Shown piece by piece: positions 7,912 to 16,413 of a stretch of 64,000 nucleotides of DNA. Positions within the stretch are counted from its first letter, which is position 1. Every line of letters starts with the position of its first letter. The position numbers and the translations under genes were made by a program. The stretch is from Pannonibacter tanglangensis (GTDB taxonomy: Bacteria > Pseudomonadota > Alphaproteobacteria > Rhizobiales > Stappiaceae): NCBI RefSeq assembly GCF_009915685.1, contig NZ_JAABLP010000003.1; one strand, given 5' to 3'. The notes beneath the pieces are model-generated. The model worked only from the letters and a program-made list of their open reading frames with translations, was not told the DNA's origin and searched no databases.

Positions 7912-8691
7912 ATGGCACAGCCGGAGAGGCCGTTTGCCAGCGACGGGACAGCTGTGTCCGTCGAGAACCGCAACGGCAGCAGCGACTATGTGCTGGTGTG
8001 CGACCACGCCTCGAATTTCATTCCCGAGGCCTACGGGGACCTCGGGCTGAGCGCCGAGGCCCGGGTGGCCCACATCGCCTGGGACCCGGGTGCGCTCGGC
8101 ACGGCGCAGGAGATGGCGCGCCTTCTCGACGCGCCGCTCGTCTATCCGCGCATCTCGCGCCTGATCATCGACTGCAACCGCGACCACGCGGCGCATGACC
8201 TGATCCCGGCGATCAGCGAGACCACGCGCATCCCCGGCAACGAGAACCTGGGCGAAGAGGAGCGCAAACAGCGCATCGCGCTGGCGCATGCGCCCTTCCA
8301 CAGCGCCATCGAGACGCTGGTGGCGGAGCGGGCGCTAGCCGGCAAGCGCAGCGTCATCGTCTCCGTCCACACCTACACCCCGGTCTACAAGGGCGTCGCG
8401 CGGCCCTGGGAAATCGGCATCATCGCCGACAAGGACCGGCGGCTGGGCGACGCGATGATCGCGGCGCTGAAGGCTCCGGGTGACCTGACGGTGGGCGACA
8501 ACGAGCCCTATTCGCCGGCAGATGGCGTCTATTACACCCTGACCCGCCACGGCGAAGCCCATGGCCGCGCCTGCGCCATGATCGAGATCCGCAACAGCGA
8601 TGTGGCGACGCCCGAGGCGGAAAAGCAGTGGGGGCAGCGGCTGGGCAAGATCCTGGCGGACAGCCTGCTGGTTCTGGAGGAGGGGGCATGA
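7912..8691 (+). CDS. N-formylglutamate amidohydrolase family protein
   Basis: A 259-residue protein of the N-formylglutamate amidohydrolase (FGase) family, which are zinc hydrolases of N-acyl glutamates. CDHASNFIPEAYG near residue 30, RLIIDCNRD near 87, SVHTYTPVY near 147 and MIEIRNS near the C-terminus are the conserved blocks. GGAGG lies four to five bases before the ATG. There is no histidine-utilisation gene nearby; it leads a TRAP transporter and lies upstream of a glutamine synthetase-like ligase. Release of glutamate from a gamma-glutamyl intermediate is therefore a reasonable guess. It overlaps dctQ. Confidence 0.85.
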   Translation: MAQPERPFASDGTAVSVENRNGSSDYVLVCDHASNFIPEAYGDLGLSAEARVAHIAWDPGALGTAQEMARLLDAPLVYPRISRLIIDCNRDHAAHDLIPAISETTRIPGNENLGEEERKQRIALAHAPFHSAIETLVAERALAGKRSVIVSVHTYTPVYKGVARPWEIGIIADKDRRLGDAMIAALKAPGDLTVGDNEPYSPADGVYYTLTRHGEAHGRACAMIEIRNSDVATPEAEKQWGQRLGKILADSLLVLEEGA

Positions 8692-9287
8692 TGCCGGGCT
8701 TCGCACGCGCCTATGTCCGCTGGGTTGACGGCTTCAACATCCGTCTCGGCCGGGTCATCATGTATGGCCTGTTCGTGATGATGGCGATCCTGCTGTGGTC
8801 GTCCATCTCCAAGACCTTCTTCACCCCCTCGCTCTGGACGCTGGAACTCGCCCAGTTCGCGATGGTGACCTATTATATCCTCGGCGGCCCCTACTCGCTG
8901 CAGGCGGGCGCGCATGTCCGCATGGACCTGTTCTACGCCAACTGGTCGCTGCGCAAGAAGGCCTCGATCGACGCCCTCACGGTGTTCCTGCTGATCTTCT
9001 ATCTCGGCGTGCTGCTCTACGGCTCGCTTGCCTCGACGGCCTTCTCGCTGGGCTATTTCGACGATCATCCCCTGCTGTTCTACCGGGACCTGATCGTGGC
9101 CTTCGTCACCGGCGGTCCGGATGCGGCCGGCGAGGTGATGGGTCATCTGGAACGCAGCCGCACCGCCTTCCGCGCCTACATGTGGCCGATCAAGGTGATC
9201 ATGACCGTCGGTTTCTTCCTGATGCTGCTGCAGGCCATTTCCGAGCTGATCAAGGACATTGCCCGTATTCGTGGAGAAGAGATCTGA
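8688..9287 (+). CDS. TRAP transporter small permease (DctQ-like)
   Basis: A 199-residue integral membrane protein with about four hydrophobic segments, the small permease of a tripartite ATP-independent periplasmic transporter. The start overlaps the stop of the amidohydrolase gene and the stop shares one base with the dctM start, so translation is coupled. An ATG one codon downstream is also possible. It forms a complex with the DctM protein that follows. Confidence 0.88.
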   Translation: MMPGFARAYVRWVDGFNIRLGRVIMYGLFVMMAILLWSSISKTFFTPSLWTLELAQFAMVTYYILGGPYSLQAGAHVRMDLFYANWSLRKKASIDALTVFLLIFYLGVLLYGSLASTAFSLGYFDDHPLLFYRDLIVAFVTGGPDAAGEVMGHLERSRTAFRAYMWPIKVIMTVGFFLMLLQAISELIKDIARIRGEEI

Positions 9288-10627
9288 TGTCCTACGAGAT
9301 GATCACCCTCTTCATGTTCGCCTCGATGATGCTGATGATGCTGACCGGCCAGCGCGTCTTCGGCGCCATCGGCGGTGTCGCGGCCATTGCGGCGCTGGCG
9401 CTCTGGGGCACCGGCTCGACCGACATCCCCTTCGCCCAGGCCATCAAGCTGATGAACTGGTATCCGATGCTGACGCTGCCCATGTTCATCTTCATGGGCT
9501 ACGTGCTGTCGGAATCGCGCATCGCGGAAGATCTCTACCGCATGTTCCACGTCTGGATGGGGCCGATCAATGGCGGCCTGGCGATCGGAACGATCCTGCT
9601 GATGGTGCTGGTGTCGGCGATGAACGGCCTGTCGGTGGCCGGCATGGCCATCGGCGCCACCATCGCCCTGCCCGAGCTGCTGCGCCGCGGCTATGACAAG
9701 CGCATGATCTCCGGCGTCATCCAGGCCGGGTCCTCGCTTGGCATTCTCATCCCGCCCTCGGTGGTGCTGGTGCTCTACGCCATGATCGCGCGCCAGCCGG
9801 TCGGCAACCTCTGGCTTGCCGGTGTCATCCCCGGCCTGATGATGGCCGCGATGTTCATTGTCTATGTGGCGATCCGCTGCAAGCTGCAGCCGCAGCTCGG
9901 ACCGGCGCTGCCGAAGGAAGAACGCAACGTGCCGATGCCGGAGAAGCTGCGCCTGTTGTCGGCCGGCCTGCTGCCCATCGGCATCTTCCTCGTGATGATG
10001 ATCCCCTTCGTGAACGGCTGGACCAGCCTTGTCGAGAGCTCGGCCATCGGCGCCCTGACGGCCTTCGCCGTGGCGCTGGCCAAGCGGCGCATGACCTGGG
10101 CCATCTTCCAGAGCTGCGTGAAGCAGACCCTGTTCATCTCCTGCATGTTCATGTGGATCATCCTCGCCGCGCTCGGCTTCGGCGCCGTGTTCGACGGACT
10201 GGGGGCGGTGAAGTCGATCGAACACTTCTTCACCGGCGAGCTGGGCCTCAATCCCTGGACGATCCTGATCATCATGCAGCTGTCGTTCCTGGTCATGGGC
10301 ACATTCCTCGACGACACGGCCATGCTGGTCATCGTGGCGCCGCTCTACGTGCCGCTGGTTGCCAAGCTGGACCTCGGCATGCCCCCCGACCAGGCCCTGA
10401 TCTGGTACGGCGTGCTCTACACGATCACGACCCAGATCGCCTATCTGACCCCGCCGTTCGGATACAACCTGTTCCTGATGCGCGCCATGGCCCCGCCGGA
10501 GTTCTCGATGCGCGACATCTACGCCTCGATCGTGCCCTTCGTGCTGATCATGGTCCTGGCGCTGGCGATCATCATGATTTTCCCGCAGATTGCCTTGTGG
10601 CTGCCGGGACTGGTCTACGGGACCTGA
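9287..10627 (+). CDS. TRAP transporter large permease (DctM-like)
   Basis: A 446-residue membrane protein with about 12 hydrophobic segments, the ion-driven channel subunit of a TRAP importer. Family segments such as GSSLGILIPPSVVLVLYA and the late LTPPFGYNLF are visible. It overlaps dctQ by one base. About 170 bases separate it from the binding-protein gene, a usual arrangement where the binding protein is made in excess. Confidence 0.92.
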   Translation: MSYEMITLFMFASMMLMMLTGQRVFGAIGGVAAIAALALWGTGSTDIPFAQAIKLMNWYPMLTLPMFIFMGYVLSESRIAEDLYRMFHVWMGPINGGLAIGTILLMVLVSAMNGLSVAGMAIGATIALPELLRRGYDKRMISGVIQAGSSLGILIPPSVVLVLYAMIARQPVGNLWLAGVIPGLMMAAMFIVYVAIRCKLQPQLGPALPKEERNVPMPEKLRLLSAGLLPIGIFLVMMIPFVNGWTSLVESSAIGALTAFAVALAKRRMTWAIFQSCVKQTLFISCMFMWIILAALGFGAVFDGLGAVKSIEHFFTGELGLNPWTILIIMQLSFLVMGTFLDDTAMLVIVAPLYVPLVAKLDLGMPPDQALIWYGVLYTITTQIAYLTPPFGYNLFLMRAMAPPEFSMRDIYASIVPFVLIMVLALAIIMIFPQIALWLPGLVYGT

Positions 10628-10639
10628 CAGCAAGACAGG

Positions 10640-10661
10640 CGGGCCCGGCCAACGGGCCCGT
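10640..10661 (+). promoter_or_regulatory. GC hairpin between dctM and dctP
   Basis: GGGCCC and CGGGCCCG repeat across a short loop directly after the dctM stop, without a T-run. This suggests transcript processing or partial termination ahead of the binding-protein gene. The remaining 140 bases up to dctP show nothing else recognisable. Confidence 0.35.
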
Positions 10662-10799
10662 CATGTGAGGGAGGACGCAAGACCGCCAGGAGCGGCATGA
10701 CCTGCACGATTTCGACATGCGGACGACCCCCGGCGGGCCACAACAAGGCCAAAGGCCACCTGCCCGGGGTCAGATCACCTTAAAGGGGAGTGACTGGAC

Positions 10800-11849
10800 A
10801 TGACGAGCAGACGTGAATTCCTGAAGAATGCCGGCCTGACGACGGTTGCCGCCGCCGGTGCCACCACCCTCGCCGCTCCGGCGGTGCTGGGCCAGGCCCC
10901 GATCAAGTGGCGCCTGCAGACCTACGCCGGTGCGGCCCTCGGCGAGCATGTGATCAAGCCGGCCATCGATGCCTTCAACAAGGCGGCCAACGGCCAGATG
11001 GTGATCGAGCTCTATTACGCCGACCAGCTGGTTCCGACCTCGGAACTGTTCCGCGCCATGCAGAAGGGCACCATCGACGCCGTGCAGTCCGATGACGACT
11101 CCATGGCCTCGCCGACGGAAGTGGCCGTGTTCGGCGGCTATTTCCCCTTCGCCACCCGCTACTCGCTGGACGTGCCGGTGCTGTTCAACCAGTACGGCCT
11201 GAAGAAGATCTGGGAAGACGAGTATGCCAAGGTCGGCGTGAAGCACATTTCCGCCGGCTCCTGGGATCCCTGCCACTTTGCCACCAAGGACCCGATCACC
11301 AAGCTGGAAGACCTGAAGGGCAAGCGCATCTTCACCTTCCCGACCGCCGGGCGCTTCCTGACCCAGTTCGGCGTGGTGCCGGTGACCCTGCCCTGGGAAG
11401 ACATCCAGGTGGCCGTGCAGACCGGCGAACTGGACGGCATCGCCTGGTCGGGCATCACGGAATGCTACACGGTCGGCTGGGCCGACGTGACCAAGTACTT
11501 CCTGACCAACAACATCTCCGGCGCCTGGGTTGGCCACTTCTTCGCCAACAACGACCGCTGGAACGAGCTGCCGGACCATCTCAAGGTGATGCTGCAGCTC
11601 GCGATGGACAGCTCGCACCTCTATCGCCAGTGGTGGTACTGGGGCGGCGAGGCGGACCTGCGCGTCAACGGGCCGAAGCTGCAGCTCACCTCGATCCCGG
11701 ACGACGAGTGGGTGGTGGTCGAACAGGCCTCGCTCGCGTTCTGGGACGAGATCGCGGCTGAATCGCCGGTGAAGGCCCAGGTGGTCGAGATCATCAAGAA
11801 GTACAACACCGTCATGGCGAAGGCCGGCCGGCCGTACCGCTACGGCTGA
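10800..11849 (+). CDS. TRAP transporter substrate-binding protein (DctP family)
   Basis: A 349-residue periplasmic binding protein. The N-terminus is a Tat signal: TSRREFLKNAG with a twin Arg, a hydrophobic stretch, and cleavage around VLGQA. The conserved Arg-containing helix region appears as KGKRIFTFPTAGRF. TATYAGAALGEH-like N-lobe contacts and several Trp residues (GWADV, QWWYWGGEA) line the likely pocket. It supplies the DctQ/DctM pair upstream. The ligand is probably the amine or amino alcohol handled by the following enzymes, by context only. Confidence 0.9.
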   Translation: MTSRREFLKNAGLTTVAAAGATTLAAPAVLGQAPIKWRLQTYAGAALGEHVIKPAIDAFNKAANGQMVIELYYADQLVPTSELFRAMQKGTIDAVQSDDDSMASPTEVAVFGGYFPFATRYSLDVPVLFNQYGLKKIWEDEYAKVGVKHISAGSWDPCHFATKDPITKLEDLKGKRIFTFPTAGRFLTQFGVVPVTLPWEDIQVAVQTGELDGIAWSGITECYTVGWADVTKYFLTNNISGAWVGHFFANNDRWNELPDHLKVMLQLAMDSSHLYRQWWYWGGEADLRVNGPKLQLTSIPDDEWVVVEQASLAFWDEIAAESPVKAQVVEIIKKYNTVMAKAGRPYRYG

Positions 11850-11862
11850 CCCCTGCTCCGGC

Positions 11863-11888
11863 GCCCCGGACCCGTTGCGGTCCGGGGC
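11863..11888 (+). terminator. Strong GC hairpin after dctP
   Basis: GCCCCGGACC, loop CGTTGC, GGTCCGGGGC: a perfect ten-base stem just after the dctP stop, with no T-run. It may stabilise the binding-protein mRNA or reduce read-through to the ligase gene 40 bases on. Confidence 0.5.
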
Positions 11889-11929
11889 CTCCCGCACCCT
11901 TCCCGGACAACAGGAAAAGTTACATCCAG

Positions 11930-13297
11930 ATGGCTGGAAATCTGACACTCGACGCCCTGAAACTGGCCGCCGCAGAGGGCAGGATCGACACCGTGCTGGC
12001 CTGCATCGTCGACATGCAGGGCCGGCTCATGGGCAAGCGCTTCCATGTGCAGCACTTCCTCACCAGCGCGCATGAGGAAACCCACTGCTGCAACTATCTC
12101 CTGGCAACGGATCTGGAGATGTACACGGTCGCCGGCTATGCGGCGACGAGCTGGGCCGGCGGCTATGGCGACTATGTGATGAAGCCGGACCTCTCCACGC
12201 TGCGGCTGGTGCCCTGGCTCGAAGGCACTGCCATGGTGCTCTGCGACGTGCAGGACCATCACACCCATGCCGACGTGCCGCATTCGCCGCGCGCCCTGCT
12301 GAAGACGCAGGTGGCGCGCCTCGATGCCCTCGGCCTGACCGCCATGATGGCGACCGAACTGGAGTTCTTCCTGTTCGCCAGGAGCTTCGACGAGATCCGC
12401 AAGTCCGGCTTCCGCGACCTCGAGCCGATCTCGGCCTATAACGAGGACTACCACATCCTCGCCACGACCAAGGAAGAGCATGTGATGCGCCCGCTGCGCA
12501 ACCATCTCTATGCCGCCGGCATCCCGGTGGAGAACACCAAGGGCGAGGCCGAGGCCGGCCAGGAAGAACTCAACATCCGCTACGCCGATGCGCTGACCTG
12601 TGCCGACTATCATTCCATCGCCAAGCATGCGGTGAAGGAGATTGCCTGGCAGCACGGGCACGGCGTGACCTTCCTGCCCAAGTGGCACAAGGACCGCACC
12701 GGATCCTCCGCCCACGTGCACCAGTCGCTGTGGACCAAGGACGGCAAGCCGGCCTTCTTCGATCCGTCCAAGCCGCATGGCATGTCGGACCTGATGCGCC
12801 AGTACATGGCCGGGCTGATCAAGTATGCGCCGGACTACACCTATTTCCTGGCGCCCTACATCAACAGCTACAAGCGCTTCCAGAAGGGCACCTTCGCGCC
12901 GACGCGGATGGTGTGGTCGATCGACAACCGCACCGCCGGCTTCCGGCTCTGCGGCGAGGACACCAAGGGCGTGCGCGTCGAATGCCGCATTGGCGGCTCC
13001 GACCTCAATCCCTATCTGGCGCTTGCCGTGCAGATCGCGGCCGGCCTGCGTGGCATCGAGGAGAAGCTGGACCTGGCCCCGGCCATGACCGGCGACCTCT
13101 ACGAGGCCCAGAAGACGCCGCAGATCCCGCGCAACCTGCGCGATGCGCTGTCGGCGCTGAATGCCTCGTCCATGCTGCGCGAGGCCTTCGGCGACAAGGT
13201 GGTTGACCATTACCTGCGCGCAGGCGAATGGGAGCAGGAGGAATTCGACCGCGTGGTGACCGATTACGAGATTGCCCGCGGATTTGAACGCGCCTGA
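11930..13297 (+). CDS. Glutamine synthetase family protein, probable gamma-glutamylamide synthetase
   Basis: A 455-residue protein of the glutamine synthetase superfamily. The metal-site Glu lies in ATELEFFLF, the Glu pair in GEAEAGQEELN, the His motif in GSSAHVHQSLW, the Arg in APTRMVWSIDNR, and the last ligand region in VECRIGGSDLNPYLALA. It lacks the long conserved features of housekeeping GlnA and has the length of PuuA/IpuC/GlnT-like enzymes, which ligate glutamate to amines using ATP. It is flanked by a TRAP importer and by aldehyde and alcohol dehydrogenases, which supports amine or amino-alcohol catabolism. Confidence 0.88.
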   Translation: MAGNLTLDALKLAAAEGRIDTVLACIVDMQGRLMGKRFHVQHFLTSAHEETHCCNYLLATDLEMYTVAGYAATSWAGGYGDYVMKPDLSTLRLVPWLEGTAMVLCDVQDHHTHADVPHSPRALLKTQVARLDALGLTAMMATELEFFLFARSFDEIRKSGFRDLEPISAYNEDYHILATTKEEHVMRPLRNHLYAAGIPVENTKGEAEAGQEELNIRYADALTCADYHSIAKHAVKEIAWQHGHGVTFLPKWHKDRTGSSAHVHQSLWTKDGKPAFFDPSKPHGMSDLMRQYMAGLIKYAPDYTYFLAPYINSYKRFQKGTFAPTRMVWSIDNRTAGFRLCGEDTKGVRVECRIGGSDLNPYLALAVQIAAGLRGIEEKLDLAPAMTGDLYEAQKTPQIPRNLRDALSALNASSMLREAFGDKVVDHYLRAGEWEQEEFDRVVTDYEIARGFERA

Positions 13298-13382
13298 GAG
13301 TGGCGGCCCGGCGAACCCGGGCCAGCCGCCTCGGGGCCCCATGCAGCCGCCGGCACCCGGCGGTGTTTCTTGAAGGTGACCC

Positions 13383-14771
13383 ATGTCGGACACGATCAAA
13401 CTCATCTCGCCGGTCGACGGATCGGTCTATGCGGAACGCGCGGCGCTGGACGCCGTCGCCGTCGAGCGGGTGGTGACAGCCGCCCGCACCGCCCAGACCG
13501 GCTGGGCCGCGACCCCGCTTGCCACCCGCATCGACTACTGCCTGAAGGCGCTGGACGCGCTGCTGGCGATGAACGACGACATCGTGACGGAACTGGCCTG
13601 GCAGATGGGCCGGCCGGTGCGCTACGGCGGCGAGAAGGGCGGCCTGGCGGAGCGGACCCGGTACATGGCGAGCATCGCCGAGACGGCCCTCGCCAACATC
13701 GAGCGCCATGACCGCCCGGGCTTCAAGCGCTACCTGAAGATGGAGCCGCTCGGCATCGTCATGGTCATCGCGCCGTGGAACTATCCCTACATGACGGCCG
13801 GCAACGCGATCTTCCCGGCGCTGATGGCGGGCAACGTGGTCATCCTCAAGCATGCGGCGCAGACGCTGCTCGTCGGCGAACGCTATGCCGCTGCCTTCGA
13901 GAAGGCCGGCCTGCCGAAGGGCGTGTTCCAGAACATCGTCCTGACGCATGAGGGCACCGAGGCGCTGCTCGGCTCCGGCGCCATCGACCATGTCAACTTC
14001 ACCGGCTCGGTTGCCGGCGGCAAGGCCATCGAGCGGGCGCTGGCGGGCACCTTTGCCACCATGGGTCTCGAGCTCGGCGGCAAGGACCCGGCCCTGGTGC
14101 GCGCCGATGCCGATCTGGACTACGCGATCGCCAATCTCGTCGACGGCGCGTTCTTCAATTCCGGCCAGTGCTGCTGCGGCATCGAGCGCATCTATGTGCA
14201 TGAAAGCCGCTACGACGCCTTCGTCGACGGCTTTGTCGCCCTGACGCGCGACTACAAGCTTGGCAATCCGCTCGATCCGGACACCACCATCGGTCCGATG
14301 GCGCAGACCCGCTTTGCCACCTGGGTGCGCGAGCAGACCGAGGAGGCGATCCGCAAGGGCGCCAGGGCCCACATCGACCTGTCCGCCTTCCCGATGGACA
14401 AGGCCGGCACGCCCTATCTCGCCCCGCAGGTGCTGACCAACGTCAATCACCAGATGTCGGTGATGCGCGAGGAAAGCTTCGGCCCGGTCGTCGGCATCAT
14501 GAAGGTGAAGGACGACGCCGAGGCGATCCAGCTCATGAACGACAGCCCCTATGGCCTCACCGCGTCCATCTGGACCGAGGACGCCGAGGCCGCCGAAAAC
14601 ATCGGTCACCAGATCGACACCGGCACCGTGTTCATGAACCGCTGCGACTACGTGGATCCGGGCCTTGTCTGGACCGGCGTGAAGGACACCGGCAAGGGCG
14701 CCGCCCTGTCGGAAATCGGCTTCGCCAACCTGACGCGCCCGAAGTCCTACCACCTGCGTCTCGAGCACTGA
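13383..14771 (+). CDS. NAD(P)-dependent aldehyde dehydrogenase
   Basis: A 462-residue aldehyde dehydrogenase. The general-base Glu is in GLELGGKDP and the nucleophile Cys in NSGQCCCGIERIY; IAPWNYPY and the C-terminal SPYGLTASIWTEDAEAA are standard. GAAGG lies just upstream of the ATG at 13383. It is cytosolic. It lies between the ligase and an iron alcohol dehydrogenase in one orientation, so it probably oxidises the gamma-glutamyl aldehyde made by that dehydrogenase. Confidence 0.92.
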   Translation: MSDTIKLISPVDGSVYAERAALDAVAVERVVTAARTAQTGWAATPLATRIDYCLKALDALLAMNDDIVTELAWQMGRPVRYGGEKGGLAERTRYMASIAETALANIERHDRPGFKRYLKMEPLGIVMVIAPWNYPYMTAGNAIFPALMAGNVVILKHAAQTLLVGERYAAAFEKAGLPKGVFQNIVLTHEGTEALLGSGAIDHVNFTGSVAGGKAIERALAGTFATMGLELGGKDPALVRADADLDYAIANLVDGAFFNSGQCCCGIERIYVHESRYDAFVDGFVALTRDYKLGNPLDPDTTIGPMAQTRFATWVREQTEEAIRKGARAHIDLSAFPMDKAGTPYLAPQVLTNVNHQMSVMREESFGPVVGIMKVKDDAEAIQLMNDSPYGLTASIWTEDAEAAENIGHQIDTGTVFMNRCDYVDPGLVWTGVKDTGKGAALSEIGFANLTRPKSYHLRLEH

Positions 14772-14838
14772 GATTGAAACCCGCCTGCTCCCCCGCCGCA
14801 TCGCAAAGGGGAGCAGGCAAGCGAACCGGAGCTGCCCC

Positions 14839-14882
14839 GCGACTGGCCTGCGACTGACTTGCGACTGGCCTGCGACTGGCCT
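14839..14882. repeat. 11-bp tandem repeat, four copies
   Basis: GCGACTGGCCT repeats four times, the second copy reading GCGACTGACTT, in the noncoding gap between the aldehyde and alcohol dehydrogenase genes. Confidence 0.8.
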
Positions 14883-14897
14883 GCTGGCCGCAGCGCC

Positions 14898-14920
14898 CTC
14901 TCCCCCCTGAGGGGGGAGAG
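14898..14920. repeat. GC-rich palindrome of the same type as the 3202/3305 repeats
   Basis: CTCTCCCCCC, loop TGA, GGGGGGAGAG: a perfect ten-base stem similar to the outer palindrome of the 3.2-kb repeats. It stands alone without the second hairpin. Confidence 0.7.
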
Positions 14921-15055
14921 GGGGTGAGGCGCTGCCAGTTGCCCGGGATGAGCCAAGCTTCAAGGGACAATGGGATGGCAACGCCCGACCTGTCCCCCAT
15001 GCAACACCCTTCACCGCGTTGACCCCGACGCACCAACTGACTGAAAGCCCGACCC

Positions 15056-16219
15056 ATGACTGCCCTTCCGTCCGTGAACTGGTCCTATCCCACCGCCGTG
15101 CGCTTCGGCGCGGGCCGCATCAAGGAACTGCCTGCCGTCGTCAAGCTCGCCGGCATGAAGCGCCCGCTGCTGGTCACCGATCCCGGCCTTGCGAAGCTGC
15201 CGATGATCGCCGACATGGTCGCCCTGCTGAAGGCCGAGGGCATCGACTGCGCGGTCTTCTCCGACGTCAAGCCGAACCCGGTCGACAGCAACATTTCCGC
15301 AGGCGTTGCCGCCTACAAGGCCGGCGGCCATGACGGCGTGCTGGCAGTTGGCGGCGGCTCCGGCCTCGATGCCGGCAAGCTGATTGCCTTCATGTCCGGC
15401 CAGACCCGCCCGATCTGGGACTTCGAGGACATCGGCGACTGGTACACCCGCGCCGATCCGGCCGGCATTGCCCCGATCGTCGCCGTGCCGACCACGGCCG
15501 GCACCGGCTCGGAAGTCGGCCGCGCCGGCGTCGTCACCAACGAGGCGACCCACACCAAGAAGGTGATCTTCCACCCGAAGATGCTGCCGGCCTATGTCAT
15601 CTGCGATCCGGAACTGACCACCGGCATGCCGCGCATGATCACCGTCGGCACCGGCATGGACGCCCTCGCCCACTGCCTGGAGGCGCTGTGCTCGCCGTTC
15701 TACCACCCGATGTCGGAAGGCATCGCGGTCGAAGGCGCGCGTCTGGCGATCCACAACCTGCCGATCGTCGCCGCCAACGGCTCCGACCTTCTGGCGCGTG
15801 GCCACATGATGAGCGCGGGCGCCATGGGTGCCGTTGCCTTCCAGAAGGGGCTCGGCGCCATCCACGCCCTGTCCCACCCGGTCGGCGCGCTCTATGACAC
15901 GCACCACGGCATGACCAATGCCGTGTTCATGCCCTATGTCCTGAAGTTCAACCGCCCGGCCATCGAGGCCAAGATCGAGCGTCTGGCGGCCTTCTGCGGC
16001 ATTGCCGGCGGCTTCGACGGCTTCCAGGCGCATATCCTGAAGATGCGCTCCGACCTCGGCGTGCCGCACACCATTGGCGGCCTCGGCGTCGACGGCGCCA
16101 AGCGCGACCTGATCGCCGACATGGCGATCGTCGACCCGACCGCCGGCGGCAACCCGGTCGAACTGACCCGCGACGCGGCGCTGTCGATCTTCGACGCGGC
16201 GCTCGAAGGCAAGCTCTGA
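15056..16219 (+). CDS. Iron-containing alcohol dehydrogenase
   Basis: A 387-residue group III (iron-dependent) alcohol dehydrogenase. The NAD site GGGSGLDAGKLIAF and TTAGTGSEVGRAGV are present. The metal ligands fit Asp and His in MDALAHCLEAL, His in ALSHPVGALYDTHHG, and the second His of that block. It is the last gene of the ligase and aldehyde dehydrogenase run and is followed by a terminator. It probably converts the alcohol group of a glutamylated amino alcohol to an aldehyde. Confidence 0.92.
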   Translation: MTALPSVNWSYPTAVRFGAGRIKELPAVVKLAGMKRPLLVTDPGLAKLPMIADMVALLKAEGIDCAVFSDVKPNPVDSNISAGVAAYKAGGHDGVLAVGGGSGLDAGKLIAFMSGQTRPIWDFEDIGDWYTRADPAGIAPIVAVPTTAGTGSEVGRAGVVTNEATHTKKVIFHPKMLPAYVICDPELTTGMPRMITVGTGMDALAHCLEALCSPFYHPMSEGIAVEGARLAIHNLPIVAANGSDLLARGHMMSAGAMGAVAFQKGLGAIHALSHPVGALYDTHHGMTNAVFMPYVLKFNRPAIEAKIERLAAFCGIAGGFDGFQAHILKMRSDLGVPHTIGGLGVDGAKRDLIADMAIVDPTAGGNPVELTRDAALSIFDAALEGKL

Positions 16220-16246
16220 TCCGGCAACACCGGACCGGGGGACCTG

Positions 16247-16273
16247 AACGGCCGGGCCTTGCGCCCGGCCGTT
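16247..16273 (+). terminator. Terminator after the alcohol dehydrogenase gene
   Basis: AACGGCCGGGC, loop CTTGC, GCCCGGCCGTT, then T: an 11-base perfect stem ending in a short T-run, 28 bases after the stop. It closes the catabolic operon. Confidence 0.7.
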
Positions 16274-16413
16274 TGCGTTGCCGGAGGCCGGCCTGAGACG
16301 ACGCCGCACGGCTTCGCAATGCACCCTGTTTGTTTTGTCTGGGCATCTGGCCAAACCCGCCTGCAGGTGGTTAACCTTGGCCCTGCAACCGCGAAGACGG
16401 GGAGGTCACCAGC

